Below, one piece after another: positions 55,740-64,000 of a stretch of 64,000 nt of DNA (its first letter is position 1; each line of letters opens with the position of its first letter). The stretch is from assembly GCF_902859745.1 (NCBI RefSeq), contig NZ_CADIJW010000001.1, forward strand, positions 434,001 to 498,000, in the 5' to 3' direction. The notes under the pieces are model-generated. The model was not told where the DNA came from and ran no database searches. It was given only the letters and a program-made list of their open reading frames with translations. Position numbers and translations under genes: made by a program. The DNA is from Achromobacter dolens. GTDB lineage: Bacteria; Pseudomonadota; Gammaproteobacteria; Burkholderiales; Burkholderiaceae_B.

Positions 55740-58700
55740 GGCGTCGTCTCCAGCGGTTCGCGGCCCTCGGGGCGCGCGGGGCGGGCGCGCATGCCGACCA
55801 TGCGCCCCACGATGAGAAAGAACAGCGGCACCAGGAACACCGCCAGCACGGTCGCGGTGATGATCCCGCCCAGCACGCCGGTGCCGATGGCGGCCTGCGC
55901 GCCCGAGGCGGCGCCGCTGGCCAGCGCCAGCGGCAGCACGCCCACGCCGAAGGCCAGCGAGGTCATCACGATCGGCCGCAGCCGCAGCCGCGCCGCTTCC
56001 AGCGTGGCGGACAGGATGCCCTGGCCGTCGCGCACCAGGTCCTTGGCCACTTCCACGATCAGGATCGCGTTCTTGGCCGACAGGCCGATGGTGGCGATCA
56101 GGCCGACCTTGAAGTAGATGTCGTTGGGCATGCCGCGCACGGTCACCCCCAGCAGCGCGCCGATCACGCCCAGCGGCACCACCAGGATCACCGCCAGCGG
56201 GATCGACCAGCTTTCGTACAGGGCCGCCAGCGCCAGGAACACGATCAGCACCGACAGCGCGAACAGCACCGGCGCCTGGTTGCCGGACAGCCGCTCTTCG
56301 TATGACTGGCCCGACCAGTCGAAGCCGATGCCGCGCGGCAGCTCGGCCGCCAGCGCCTCCATGGCGCGCATGGCCTCGCCGCTGCTGTGGCCCGGCGCCG
56401 CCGAGCCGTTGATGGTGAACGACGGGAAACCGTTGTAGCGGTTCAGTTGCGGCGGCCCCATCGACCACTTCAGCGTGGCGAACGCCGACAGCGGCACCAT
56501 CTGGCCCTGCAGGTTGCGCACGTGCAGGCGCGAGATGTCGTCCACATCCACGCGACGCTTGCCGTCGGCCTGCACGGTCACGCGCCGCACCTGGCCGTTG
56601 AGCATGAAGTCGCCGATGTAGTCCGAGCCATACATCACCGCCAGCGCGGTGTTGATCTCGTCGATCGGCACGCCCATGGCCTGCGCCTTGTCGCGGTCGA
56701 CGCGCAACTGCAGTTGCGGCGCCTCTTCCTGGCCGGCGAACACCACGTCCGTCAGCGCCGGATGCTCGGCCGCCGCCGCCAGCAGTTTCTGCCGCGCCTG
56801 CGTCAAGGCCTCATAGCCCAGGCCGCCGCGGTCCTGCAGCCGGAAGTCGAAACCCGAGGTCGATCCCAGGTCCGGCAGCGGCGGCGAGTTGAGCGCGAAC
56901 ACCATCAGGTTCTTGCGGTCGGCAAAGGCCTCGTTGATGCGCTTGACCACCGCATCGACGTGCAGCGAGGCATCGCGCCGCTCCTTCCAGTCCTTGAGCG
57001 TGACGAAGAACATGGCCGAGTTCGGGCCGCTGCCGTACTGGCTGAAACCGTTGACCGAATACACGTACTGCACCGGCTCGTGCTCCATCATGTAGCGCTC
57101 GACGTCCTTGACCACGGCCATGGTCTCGGCCTGCGGCGAGCCTTGCGGCAGGATCACCATGGCCATGAAGCTGCCCTGGTCCTCGTCGGGCAGGAACGAC
57201 GACGGCAGCCGCGCGAACAGCAGCGCCGCCACGCCGATCACCAGCGCGTAGGCCAGCCCGAAGCGCGCCGGCCGTGCCAGCACGTCGGCCACGCGCGCCG
57301 TATAGCGCGTGGTCAGGCGCGCGAAGGCGCGGTTGAACCAGCCGAAGAAGCCGCGCTTTTCGTGGTGGCCGGCCGGGATCGGTTTCAACAGGCTGGCGCA
57401 CAGCGCCGGCGTCAGCGACAGCGCCAGGAAGGCCGAGAAGGCGATCGACACCGCCAGCGTCACGGCGAACTGGCGGTAGATGTTGCCCACCGCGCCGTCG
57501 AAGAAAGCCATCGGCACGAACACCGACACCAGCACGACGGTGATGCCGACGATGGCGCCGCTGATCTGGCCCATCGCCTTGACCGTGGCGTCATGCGGCG
57601 ACAGGCCTTCCTCGGCCATGATGCGCTCGACGTTCTCGACCACCACGATGGCGTCGTCCACCAGGATGCCGATGGCCAGCACCATGCCGAACATCGTCAG
57701 CACGTTGATCGAATAGCCCAGCCCCAGCATCACCCCCAGCGTGCCCAGCAGCGCCACCGGCACCACCAGCGTCGGGATCAGCGTGGCGCGCAGGTTCTGC
57801 ATGAACAGGTACATCACGCAGAACACCAGCGCCACCGCCTCCAGCAGCGTCATCAGCACCTTCTTGATCGATATCTCCACGAAGGTGGAAGTCTCGTACG
57901 GAATGTCCCAGCTCACGCCCGGCGGGAAATATTGCGCCAGCTCGCGCATGGTCTCGCGGATGCGGCGGGTGGTCTCGACCGCGTTCGAGCCGGGCGCCAG
58001 CTTGATGCCCAGGCCGGTGCCCGTCATGCCGTTGACGCGCGACAGGTACATGTAGTCGGTGCCGCCCAGTTCCACCCGCGCCACGTCCTTCAGGCGCAGG
58101 GTCGCGCCGTCCGGCAGCGCCCGCAGCGGGATGTTGGCGAACTGCTCGGGCGTGTGCAGCGATTCGCCCGCCACGATGCTGGCGTTCAACGGCGCATCCT
58201 TGGGCACGGCCTGGTTGCCGAGCTCGCCGATGGTGACGCGCGCATTGTGGCTGCGCAGGGCCGAGACGATGTCGCCCGGCGTCAGCGACAGGGCGGTGAG
58301 CTTGGCCGGATCCGGCCAGATGCGCATCGCCGCTTCCGCGCCGAACGACTGCACCTTGCCCACGCCCTCGACCCGCCGCAGCGCCTGCAGCACGTTGGAG
58401 GCCGCCAGTTCACCCAGTTGCATGTCATCGAGGCTGCCGTCGGACTTCAACGACACCACCAGTTGGATGTTGTCCGCCGCCTTTTCCACCCGCACGCCGT
58501 CGCGCCGCACGGATTCCGGCAGGCGCGGCTCGACCGCCTTCAGGCGGTTCTGCACTTCCACCGCCGCGATGTCGGGGTTGGTGCCCTGCTTGAAGGTCAG
58601 GTTGATGCTGGCCCAGCCGGTCGAGTCGCTGCTGGACGAGGTGTACATCAGCCCCGGCGCGCCGTTCATCTCGCGTTCGATGATGGCGGTGACGGCTTCC

Positions 58701-58873
58701 TCGACCACCTTGGCCGAGGCGCCGGGATAGCTGGCGCCGATGTTGACGACGGGCGGAGCGATGTCCGGATACTGCGCCACCGGCAGCGCACGGATCGACA
58801 ACAGGCCGATCAGCGCGATCAGCAGCGAGATCACCCACGCGAAGACGGGGCGATCGATAAAGAAACGCGCCAT
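55736..58873 (-). CDS. axyY: RND multidrug efflux permease AxyY (MexY-like)
   Basis: A 1045-residue pump, the same length as MexY, starting MARFFIDRPVFAWVISLLIA with IRALPVAQYPDIAPP. The porter-domain segments YPGASAKVVEEAVTAIIERE and MNGAPGLMYTSSSSDSTGWA are typical HAE1. The proton-relay aspartates are in GILVDDAIVVVENV. GLSAKNAILIVEVAKDLV and VLGGIITATVLAVFLVPLFF complete the C-terminal half. It lies between axyX (6 bases upstream) and oprZ (overlapping). It expels aminoglycosides, macrolides and other drugs in Achromobacter. Confidence 0.86.
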   Translation of the reverse strand: MARFFIDRPVFAWVISLLIALIGLLSIRALPVAQYPDIAPPVVNIGASYPGASAKVVEEAVTAIIEREMNGAPGLMYTSSSSDSTGWASINLTFKQGTNPDIAAVEVQNRLKAVEPRLPESVRRDGVRVEKAADNIQLVVSLKSDGSLDDMQLGELAASNVLQALRRVEGVGKVQSFGAEAAMRIWPDPAKLTALSLTPGDIVSALRSHNARVTIGELGNQAVPKDAPLNASIVAGESLHTPEQFANIPLRALPDGATLRLKDVARVELGGTDYMYLSRVNGMTGTGLGIKLAPGSNAVETTRRIRETMRELAQYFPPGVSWDIPYETSTFVEISIKKVLMTLLEAVALVFCVMYLFMQNLRATLIPTLVVPVALLGTLGVMLGLGYSINVLTMFGMVLAIGILVDDAIVVVENVERIMAEEGLSPHDATVKAMGQISGAIVGITVVLVSVFVPMAFFDGAVGNIYRQFAVTLAVSIAFSAFLALSLTPALCASLLKPIPAGHHEKRGFFGWFNRAFARLTTRYTARVADVLARPARFGLAYALVIGVAALLFARLPSSFLPDEDQGSFMAMVILPQGSPQAETMAVVKDVERYMMEHEPVQYVYSVNGFSQYGSGPNSAMFFVTLKDWKERRDASLHVDAVVKRINEAFADRKNLMVFALNSPPLPDLGSTSGFDFRLQDRGGLGYEALTQARQKLLAAAAEHPALTDVVFAGQEEAPQLQLRVDRDKAQAMGVPIDEINTALAVMYGSDYIGDFMLNGQVRRVTVQADGKRRVDVDDISRLHVRNLQGQMVPLSAFATLKWSMGPPQLNRYNGFPSFTINGSAAPGHSSGEAMRAMEALAAELPRGIGFDWSGQSYEERLSGNQAPVLFALSVLIVFLALAALYESWSIPLAVILVVPLGVIGALLGVTVRGMPNDIYFKVGLIATIGLSAKNAILIVEVAKDLVRDGQGILSATLEAARLRLRPIVMTSLAFGVGVLPLALASGAASGAQAAIGTGVLGGIITATVLAVFLVPLFFLIVGRMVGMRARPARPEGREPLETTP

Positions 58874-58879
58874 GGCGGT

Positions 58880-60055
58880 TTACCTTTTTTCGTTATTTCC
58901 CGCGGTCGCCGCGGGCGCGCTCGGCGCGGCCCGCTCGACCGGTTTGATTTTCTGGCCGGGGGCCAACTGCGCGGCGTTTTCCACCACCACGCGCTCGCCG
59001 CCTTTCAGCCCCTCTGTGACGACCCAGTTCGGGCCCAGCAGCCGGTGCGCGGCCACCGGCACGCTGCGCAGCTCGCCGTCGTCGCCGGCCACCAGCAGGT
59101 GCGCGGCATCGGCGTTGCGCAGCAGGGCGTTGCGCGGCACCAGGAAAGTGTCGCGGTTGACCGCCTGCTCCAGCCGCACCCGCACGTACATGCCCGGCAG
59201 CAGTTCGCGCCCCGGGTTGTCGAACAGCGCGCGCATGGTCACGTTGTCGGTGCCGGGATCGACCGCCAGGTCGGCGAACGACAACGTGCCGCCCTGGCCG
59301 TACTCGGAGCCGTCCGGCAGCAGCAGGCGCACCCGCATCTTGTCGGGCGCGACGCCTTGCAGGGCGCCGGCGCGGATCTGCTTCTGCAACTGCATGACTT
59401 CGGCGGCGGGCTGCGAGAAATTGACGTAGATCGGGTCGAGCTGCTGCACCACCGTCAGCGGCGTGGCCTGGCCTTCGCCCACCAGCGCGCCCTCGGTGAC
59501 CAGGGCGCGGCGCGCGCGGCCATCGATCGGGGAGGTGACCCGGGCGTATTCCAGCCGCAGCCTGGCGCTTTGCAGGTTGGCCTTGGCCAGGGCCACCTCG
59601 GCGCGGGCCTGGCGCTCCTCGGCCACGCTCTCGGCGTGGTCGCGTTCGCTGATGGCGCGGTCCGACACCAGGTCGGCATAGCGGCGCAGCTTGTCGGCGG
59701 CGGCGGACAGGTTGGCCTGGGCGCGCGCGAGCGAGGCCGCCTCGGAATCGTAGGCGGCCTGCAGCGGCGCCGGATCGATCTGAAAGAGCGGCGTGCCGCG
59801 CGTCACTTCCTGGCCTTCTTCATACAGGCGGCGGGTGACGATGCCGGCCACGCGGGCGCGGACCTCGGCCTCGCGGTAGGGCTCCAACCGGCCGGGCAGC
59901 TCGCTGGCGACGGCGGTGGGCGTGGCCCTGGCCACGATGACGCCGACTTCGGCGGGGGCCTTGGCGGCTTCGGGCGTTTCCTGCTTCGAGCATGCGGAAA
60001 CAAGAACCAGTACGGAGGCGAATGCGAGCGTTCTGAGGGGAACTCGGTGCGTCAT
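58880..60055 (-). CDS. axyX: RND periplasmic adaptor lipoprotein AxyX
   Basis: A 391-residue adaptor with lipobox (LAFASVLVLVSACSKQE), barrel-sandwich halves (YREAEVRARVAGIVTRRLYE; ARVTSPIDGRARRALVTEGA) and the coiled-coil hairpin between them. GMYVRVRLEQAVNRDTFLVP belongs to the membrane-proximal domain. It is first in the operon, with a 230-base divergent region to the TetR repressor that contains two inverted repeats. Confidence 0.86.
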   Translation of the reverse strand: MTHRVPLRTLAFASVLVLVSACSKQETPEAAKAPAEVGVIVARATPTAVASELPGRLEPYREAEVRARVAGIVTRRLYEEGQEVTRGTPLFQIDPAPLQAAYDSEAASLARAQANLSAAADKLRRYADLVSDRAISERDHAESVAEERQARAEVALAKANLQSARLRLEYARVTSPIDGRARRALVTEGALVGEGQATPLTVVQQLDPIYVNFSQPAAEVMQLQKQIRAGALQGVAPDKMRVRLLLPDGSEYGQGGTLSFADLAVDPGTDNVTMRALFDNPGRELLPGMYVRVRLEQAVNRDTFLVPRNALLRNADAAHLLVAGDDGELRSVPVAAHRLLGPNWVVTEGLKGGERVVVENAAQLAPGQKIKPVERAAPSAPAATAGNNEKR

Positions 60056-60138
60056 TTCTAAAAATTATTGTGAGGCGCCCGTTGCGGGCGAGAGCGGGAG
60101 AATCGCGGGTTTTCCCTGTGGGGTCCGCAGTCTATCAT

Positions 60139-60160
60139 TTAATCCGTCATGCTTGATTAA
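60139..60160. promoter_or_regulatory. inverted repeat 1 in the axyX-axyZ intergenic region
   Basis: TTAATC (60139-60144) and GATTAA (60155-60160), 10 bases apart, in the AT-rich part of the divergent region. A plausible AxyZ operator. Confidence 0.5.
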
Positions 60161-60173
60161 TTGTTTTGTTCGA

Positions 60174-60197
60174 AAGTATGCTGGCGGCTGCATACTT
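60174..60197. promoter_or_regulatory. inverted repeat 2 in the axyX-axyZ intergenic region
   Basis: AAGTATGC (60174-60181) and GCATACTT (60190-60197), perfect 8 bp arms with an eight-base spacer. The size and position suit a TetR operator, and it lies closer to the axyZ start than repeat 1. Confidence 0.55.
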
Positions 60198-60286
60198 CTT
60201 TACAGTGCGCAGACGGCGGCCCCCGCAAGGCGGGCCGCCGTTTTCATGTCCCCCCTTCAACCCTTTTTCCACAAGGAGATCCCTGT

Positions 60287-60925
60287 ATGGCCCGCAAGAC
60301 GAAAGAAGAATCCCAACGCACCCGCGACCGCATCCTGGACGCCGCCGAACACGTGTTCCTGTCCAAGGGCGTGGCCAGCACCACCATGAGCGATATCGCC
60401 GATTTCGCGGGCGTGTCCCGGGGCGCCGTCTACGGCCATTACAAGAACAAGATCGATGTCTGCATCGCCATGTGCGACCGGGCCCTGGGAGAAGCGGTGT
60501 CGCTGACCCGCGTGTCGACCGACGGCGAGGCGCTGGAAGCGCTCTACGCGTCGATGCGCCAGTACGTGCAGATCTACGCCGAGGAAGGCTCGGTTCAGCG
60601 CGTGCTGGAAATCCTCTACCTGAAATGCGAGCGCAGCGACGAGAACGCGCCCCTCCTGCGCCGTCGCGACCTGTGGGAACGCCACGCCCTGCGCACGTCC
60701 GAGAAACTGCTGCGCGCCGCCGTCAGCCGCGAAGACCTGCCGCCCGCCCTGGACGTGCGCCTGTCCAATGTCTACCTGCATTCCCTGATCGAAGGCGTGT
60801 TCGGCACTATCTGCTGGTCCGATCGCCTCAAGGGCGATATCTGGCCGCGCGTCGAGCGCATGCTCCGCGCCGCCATCGATACGCTGCGGCTGTCGCCGCA
60901 ACTGCGGTTGCCGCAGGCCGCCTGA
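60287..60925 (+). CDS. axyZ: TetR-family repressor AxyZ
   Basis: A 212-residue AcrR/TtgR-like repressor: DRILDAAEHVFLSKGVASTT, MSDIADFAGVSRGAVYGHYK, then a large helical ligand domain. The start is placed by AAGGAGAT seven bases before the ATG. Residue 29 is valine (in LSKGVAS). In Achromobacter the V29G change in AxyZ is a known route to AxyXY-OprZ overproduction, so this copy carries the unmutated residue. It diverges from axyXY-oprZ. The gene ends in the first unit of a 15-base tandem repeat. Confidence 0.86.
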   Translation: MARKTKEESQRTRDRILDAAEHVFLSKGVASTTMSDIADFAGVSRGAVYGHYKNKIDVCIAMCDRALGEAVSLTRVSTDGEALEALYASMRQYVQIYAEEGSVQRVLEILYLKCERSDENAPLLRRRDLWERHALRTSEKLLRAAVSREDLPPALDVRLSNVYLHSLIEGVFGTICWSDRLKGDIWPRVERMLRAAIDTLRLSPQLRLPQAA

Positions 60926-60957
60926 TCGCAGGCCGCCTGATCGCAGGCCGCCTGATC
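60913..60957 (+). repeat. three tandem copies of a 15-base unit across the axyZ stop codon
   Basis: GCAGGCCGCCTGATC occurs at 60913-60927, 60928-60942 and 60943-60957 without change. The first copy contains the axyZ stop (TGA). Loss or gain of units keeps the reading frame and the stop. Confidence 0.9.
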
Positions 60958-60970
60958 CTACAATCGGGGC

Positions 60971-61867
60971 ATGACCCTCAAGCAACTCGAAGCCTTCTAT
61001 TGGGCCGCCACCTGCGCCAGTTTCGCCGTGGCGGCCGAGCGGCTGCACCTGTCGGTGTCATCGCTGTCCAAGCGCATCGTCGAGCTCGAGGACGCGCTGG
61101 GCCGGCCGTTGTTCGACCGCAGCGGCCACAAGGCGGTCCTGACCGACGCCGGCCAGCGGCTGCTGCCGCAAGCGCGCGAACTGCTGGCGGCGGCCGACGG
61201 CATCCGCGCTTCGCTGGCCGAAGCCCCGGGACTGCGCGGCCGTTGCCGTTTCGGCGTGGGCGAACTGACCGCGCTGACCTGGCTGCCGCGCCTGATCGGC
61301 GTGGTCCGCGCCGCCTATCCCGACCTGGTGCTGGAGCCCTATGTGGATATCGGCCAGGTGCTGGAGCAGCGGGTAGCCGACGGCGAACTGGATTTCGCCG
61401 TCATCGCCGGGCGTTCCTCGCGCCCCAACATCGCATCCGCGCCGATCGGGGAGGCTGCGTTCGCCTGGGCCGCGGCGCCTGCCGCGCTGGCGGGCGCGAC
61501 CCGCATGTCGCCCGGCCTGCTGGCCCGGCTGCCGCTGGTGACCCTGCCGGCGGGCGCGGGCACCACCCGCATCGTGGACGATTGGCTGGCCGGACGCGAC
61601 GTGGCCGGCGAGCGGCTCTGCTGCAACAACTGGGGCGCCATCGCCGGCCTGCTGATCGAGGGCACCGGGGTGGGACTGCTGCCCAGCCATTGGGCGCGGG
61701 CGTTGCAGGACGAGGGCAGCCTGCGGGTGCTCGATTGCGATCCGGCGCCAGCGGCATTGCCGTATTCCTTTCAGTATCGCCGCGACGACACCCGGCCGCT
61801 GGTGGGCAAACTGCGGGAATCCGTGCTGGCGGCGGTCGACTTCTCGGCGCCTTGCCGCCTGCCTTGA
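60971..61867 (+). CDS. LysR-family transcriptional regulator
   Basis: A 298-residue regulator with a helix-turn-helix (LKQLEAFYWAATCASFAVAA, ERLHLSVSSLSKRIVELEDA) and a two-lobe effector domain (RFGVGELTALTWLPRLIGVV; GELDFAVIAGRSS; GLLIEGTGVGLLPSHWA). It starts 13 bases after the tandem repeat. The family 5 binding-protein and gamma-glutamyltransferase genes downstream in the same direction may be its targets. Confidence 0.92.
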   Translation: MTLKQLEAFYWAATCASFAVAAERLHLSVSSLSKRIVELEDALGRPLFDRSGHKAVLTDAGQRLLPQARELLAAADGIRASLAEAPGLRGRCRFGVGELTALTWLPRLIGVVRAAYPDLVLEPYVDIGQVLEQRVADGELDFAVIAGRSSRPNIASAPIGEAAFAWAAAPAALAGATRMSPGLLARLPLVTLPAGAGTTRIVDDWLAGRDVAGERLCCNNWGAIAGLLIEGTGVGLLPSHWARALQDEGSLRVLDCDPAPAALPYSFQYRRDDTRPLVGKLRESVLAAVDFSAPCRLP

Positions 61868-62116
61868 GACCGCGGGGCCGGCGGCGGCGCGCGGGCGACC
61901 TGTCCGCAAGGCGGTCGCCGCGGGCGCGTTTGGACGGCTGACTGCCCGCGCTCTATACAATCGTGGCGCGCCTGGCGCAGAATCCAAACAAGAACGTGCG
62001 CAACGGGGGGATGGGCCCGGCGATGCAGCACGGCTCGGGGTCTGTTCCCTCACCGCCGGGCGGCGCGCCGTCCGGCGCGGGGGGAAGCAGGCCGCCTGAA
62101 TCGACGGAGATCATTC

Positions 62117-63619
62117 ATGCGTAAACTCTGCCTCGCCATGGCCATGGCGGGAATGCTGGCCAGCGGGCTGGCCCAAGCCCAGTCGACCCTGCGGGTCGGC
62201 CTGCAGGACGACCCGGACGTGCTCGATCCGACCCGCGCCCGCACCTTTGTCGGCCGCATCGTGTTTGCCTCGCTGTGCGACAAGCTGGTCGACATCACGC
62301 CGGACCTGAAGTTCGTGCCGCAGTTGGCGCAGTCCTGGAGCACCAGCCCGGACAACAAGACGCTGACCTTCAAGCTGCGCACCGATGCCGTGTTCCATGA
62401 CGGCACGCCGATCGACGCCGCCGCGGTCAAGGCCAACCTGGATCGCGCCCGCACGCTGCCCGACAGCAACCGCAAGAGCGAGCTGGCCACCGTGGCCAGC
62501 GTCGACGCGCCCGACGCCAGCACCGTGGTGCTGCACCTGTCCGAGCCCGACGCCTCGCTGTTGTCGCAGTTGTCCGACCGCGCCGGCATGATGATCTCGC
62601 CCGCCTCGTTCGACAAGGATCCCGGCGGCAAGCCGGTGTGCTCGGGCCCGTACCAGTTCAAGGAACGGGTGCAGAACGACCGCATCGTGCTGGAGAAATT
62701 TCCCAAGTATTGGGACGCCGCCAATTACCACTTCGACCGAGTGGTGTTCACGCCGATCCCCGACAACACCGTGCGCCTGAACAATCTGCGCGCCGGCGAC
62801 CTCGACATCATCGAGCGCGTGGCGCCCAGCGACGTCAAGGCGGTCAAGGACGACGCCAATCTGCGCCTGGCCCCGGTCACCGGCCTGGGCTTCCAGTCGA
62901 TCTCGGTCAACCTGGGCAACGGCGCCCGCGCCAACAACCCGCTGGCCAAGGACAAGCGGGTGCGCCAGGCGCTCGACCTGGCCATCGACCGCGACGTGCT
63001 CAACCAGGTCATCGGCGAAGGCCAGTACCAGCCGGCCTACCAGCCGTTCCCGCCGGCCAGCTTCGCCTACAACAAGTCGTTCGAGCACGCCGGCCGCGAT
63101 CCCAGGAAGGCCCAGGCCCTGCTCAAGGAAGCGGGCTTCGACCGCGTCAAGTTCGAGATCACCTTCGGCAACAACACCACCATGCAGCAGGTGTTCGAGC
63201 TGGTGCAGGCCATGGGCGCCGAGGCCGGCTTCGACATTACCCTGCGTCCGGTGGAGTTCGCCTCGCTGCAATCGTCGCTGGCCCGCGGTGACTTCGAAGT
63301 CGGGCAGAGCGGCTGGTCCGGCCGCGTCGATCCCAGCGGCAACATCCACCAGTACCTGAGCTGCAAGGGCAACCTGAACGACGGCAAGTTCTGCGATCCC
63401 CAGGCCGACAAGCTGCTCAACGAGGCCCGCGCCGAGCCGGACACGGCCAAGCGCCGCGCCCTGTACGATCAGGTGCTGTCGGTGATGCAGGACCAGCGTC
63501 CCATCGTCTACCTGTTCTACCTGCCGTGGACCTTCGGCACGCAGAAGAAGCTGGAAGGCTTCGTGCCGTATCCCGATGGCCTGATCCGCCTGAAGGGCGT
63601 CACCCTGGCCGGGAAGTAG
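62117..63619 (+). CDS. periplasmic solute-binding protein, family 5 (dipeptide/glutathione type)
   Basis: A 500-residue binding protein with signal peptide (LAMAMAGMLASGLAQA). Family 5 motifs are TLTFKLRTDAVFHDGTPIDA, PVCSGPYQFKERVQNDRIVL, VRQALDLAIDRDVL and KAQALLKEAGFDRVKFEITF. It is more distant from the two binding proteins at 30-33 kb than they are from each other. A terminator and a gamma-glutamyltransferase gene follow, which suggests glutathione or gamma-glutamyl peptides as ligand, as with GsiB; this is inference. A possible -10 (TATACAAT, near 61952) lies in the 249-base region upstream. Confidence 0.93.
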   Translation: MRKLCLAMAMAGMLASGLAQAQSTLRVGLQDDPDVLDPTRARTFVGRIVFASLCDKLVDITPDLKFVPQLAQSWSTSPDNKTLTFKLRTDAVFHDGTPIDAAAVKANLDRARTLPDSNRKSELATVASVDAPDASTVVLHLSEPDASLLSQLSDRAGMMISPASFDKDPGGKPVCSGPYQFKERVQNDRIVLEKFPKYWDAANYHFDRVVFTPIPDNTVRLNNLRAGDLDIIERVAPSDVKAVKDDANLRLAPVTGLGFQSISVNLGNGARANNPLAKDKRVRQALDLAIDRDVLNQVIGEGQYQPAYQPFPPASFAYNKSFEHAGRDPRKAQALLKEAGFDRVKFEITFGNNTTMQQVFELVQAMGAEAGFDITLRPVEFASLQSSLARGDFEVGQSGWSGRVDPSGNIHQYLSCKGNLNDGKFCDPQADKLLNEARAEPDTAKRRALYDQVLSVMQDQRPIVYLFYLPWTFGTQKKLEGFVPYPDGLIRLKGVTLAGK

Positions 63620-63632
63620 CATCGAGCCAGAT

Positions 63633-63660
63633 ACGGGACCCGGTTGCGGGTCCCGTTTTT
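63633..63660 (+). terminator. intrinsic terminator after the family 5 binding-protein gene
   Basis: ACGGGACCCG-GTTG-CGGGTCCCGT followed by TTTT; a perfect 10 bp stem. It may only partly separate the binding-protein gene from the next gene. Confidence 0.9.
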
Positions 63661-63711
63661 ACTTGTCTCTCGCGGCCGCCGGCCTCGCGCCGTCCGCAAC
63701 AGGATCGCATC

Positions 63712-64000
63712 ATGATGTTTACGACTCGCCCGGAAATCCTCGGCACCTTTGGTGTCGTGACCTCCACCCATTGGCTGGCCAGCTCAGCCGGCATGTCGCT
63801 GCTGGAGCGCGGCGGCAACGCCTTCGACGCCTGTGTCGCCTCGGCCTTCGTGCTGCAGGTGGTCGAGCCCCACCTGGTCGGCCCGGCCGGCGAAGTGCCG
63901 GCGGTGTTCTATTCCGCCCGCACCGGCCGCCTCGAAGTGCTGTGCGGCCAGGGCACCACGCCCGCCGCCGCCACGCTCGAGCGCTACCGCGCCGAAGGCC
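63712..64000 (+). CDS. ggt: gamma-glutamyltransferase family protein (3' truncated by window edge)
   Basis: The frame is open to the end of the window. It begins MMFTTRPEILGTFGVVTSTH and continues LASSAGMSLLERGGNAFDAC, VASAFVLQVVEPHLVGPAGE. This is the conserved N-terminal part of the Ggt family (HxxASxxGMxxLxxGGNAxDA, then the substrate-pocket strand). AGGA lies before the ATG. There is no export signal, so it is probably a cytoplasmic member that breaks gamma-glutamyl bonds after uptake. The self-cleavage threonine lies beyond the window. Confidence 0.85.
   Translation, partial: MMFTTRPEILGTFGVVTSTHWLASSAGMSLLERGGNAFDACVASAFVLQVVEPHLVGPAGEVPAVFYSARTGRLEVLCGQGTTPAAATLERYRAEG

Noticed and set aside
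56387-60061. A 1224-codon plus-strand frame opposite axyY and axyX
   Set aside because: Covers two real genes antisense; low-complexity H/R/Q/V composition and no recognisable domain.

Overview
The window is GC-rich, densely coded betaproteobacterial chromosome, most likely Achromobacter (Alcaligenaceae). The best marker is the locus at 54348-60925. It encodes a MexXY-type RND pump with its outer-membrane channel and a divergent TetR repressor that carries valine at position 29, the residue known from Achromobacter AxyZ. Abundant solute-binding proteins, including a Bug/TctC protein, TonB receptors and long spurious antisense frames fit the same group. No rRNA, tRNA, CRISPR array, insertion sequence or prophage was seen.

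Layout. 1-3860: the 3' part of a FecR-type anti-sigma factor and an STN-containing TonB receptor of the heme-receptor type. 3900-9696: a magnesium locus. It holds a palindromic operator, a 15-codon leader peptide with a terminator-like hairpin, a small ACT-like protein, a stem-loop over the mgtA ribosome-binding site, mgtA, two small membrane proteins, and a FixL/FixJ-like two-component pair whose promoter carries the same palindrome. 9799-15631: a TctDE-like two-component system with its own binding protein, divergent from a CitMHS citrate transporter and a PhaB-like reductase. 15734-21458: a toxin-antitoxin pair, an SDR, apaH, a CheY-like regulator, galU, and DUF1272 and DUF808 proteins.

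21530-34880: an apparent uptake regulon. It comprises a TonB receptor, an AsnC/Lrp regulator, an alpha/beta hydrolase, a dipeptide-type ABC transporter (two permeases and a fused double ATPase), a GntR regulator, two paralogous binding proteins and a C45-type N-terminal-nucleophile hydrolase. Five palindromes containing TTGGCGCCAA sit in the promoter regions of these units and at no other place I found. The simplest reading is one AsnC-controlled system for taking up and cleaving an amide- or ester-containing compound such as a foreign siderophore or peptide conjugate.

35084-38790: an IclR regulator divergent from a Bug binding protein and two polysaccharide-deacetylase paralogues, one of which has lost its metal ligands. 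38836-60925: three RND efflux operons with three regulators (TetR, a SufR-like Fe-S type, and AxyZ) and a BetT-like betaine/choline transporter. 60971-64000: a LysR regulator, a family 5 binding protein and the start of a gamma-glutamyltransferase.

The most unusual structural signal is a three-copy repeat family at 13207-13367, 24659-24816 and 31836-32001. A conserved core of about 95 bases, itself holding a 22-base palindrome, is flanked by 32-34 bp arms. The arms are perfectly complementary within each copy but largely unrelated between copies.
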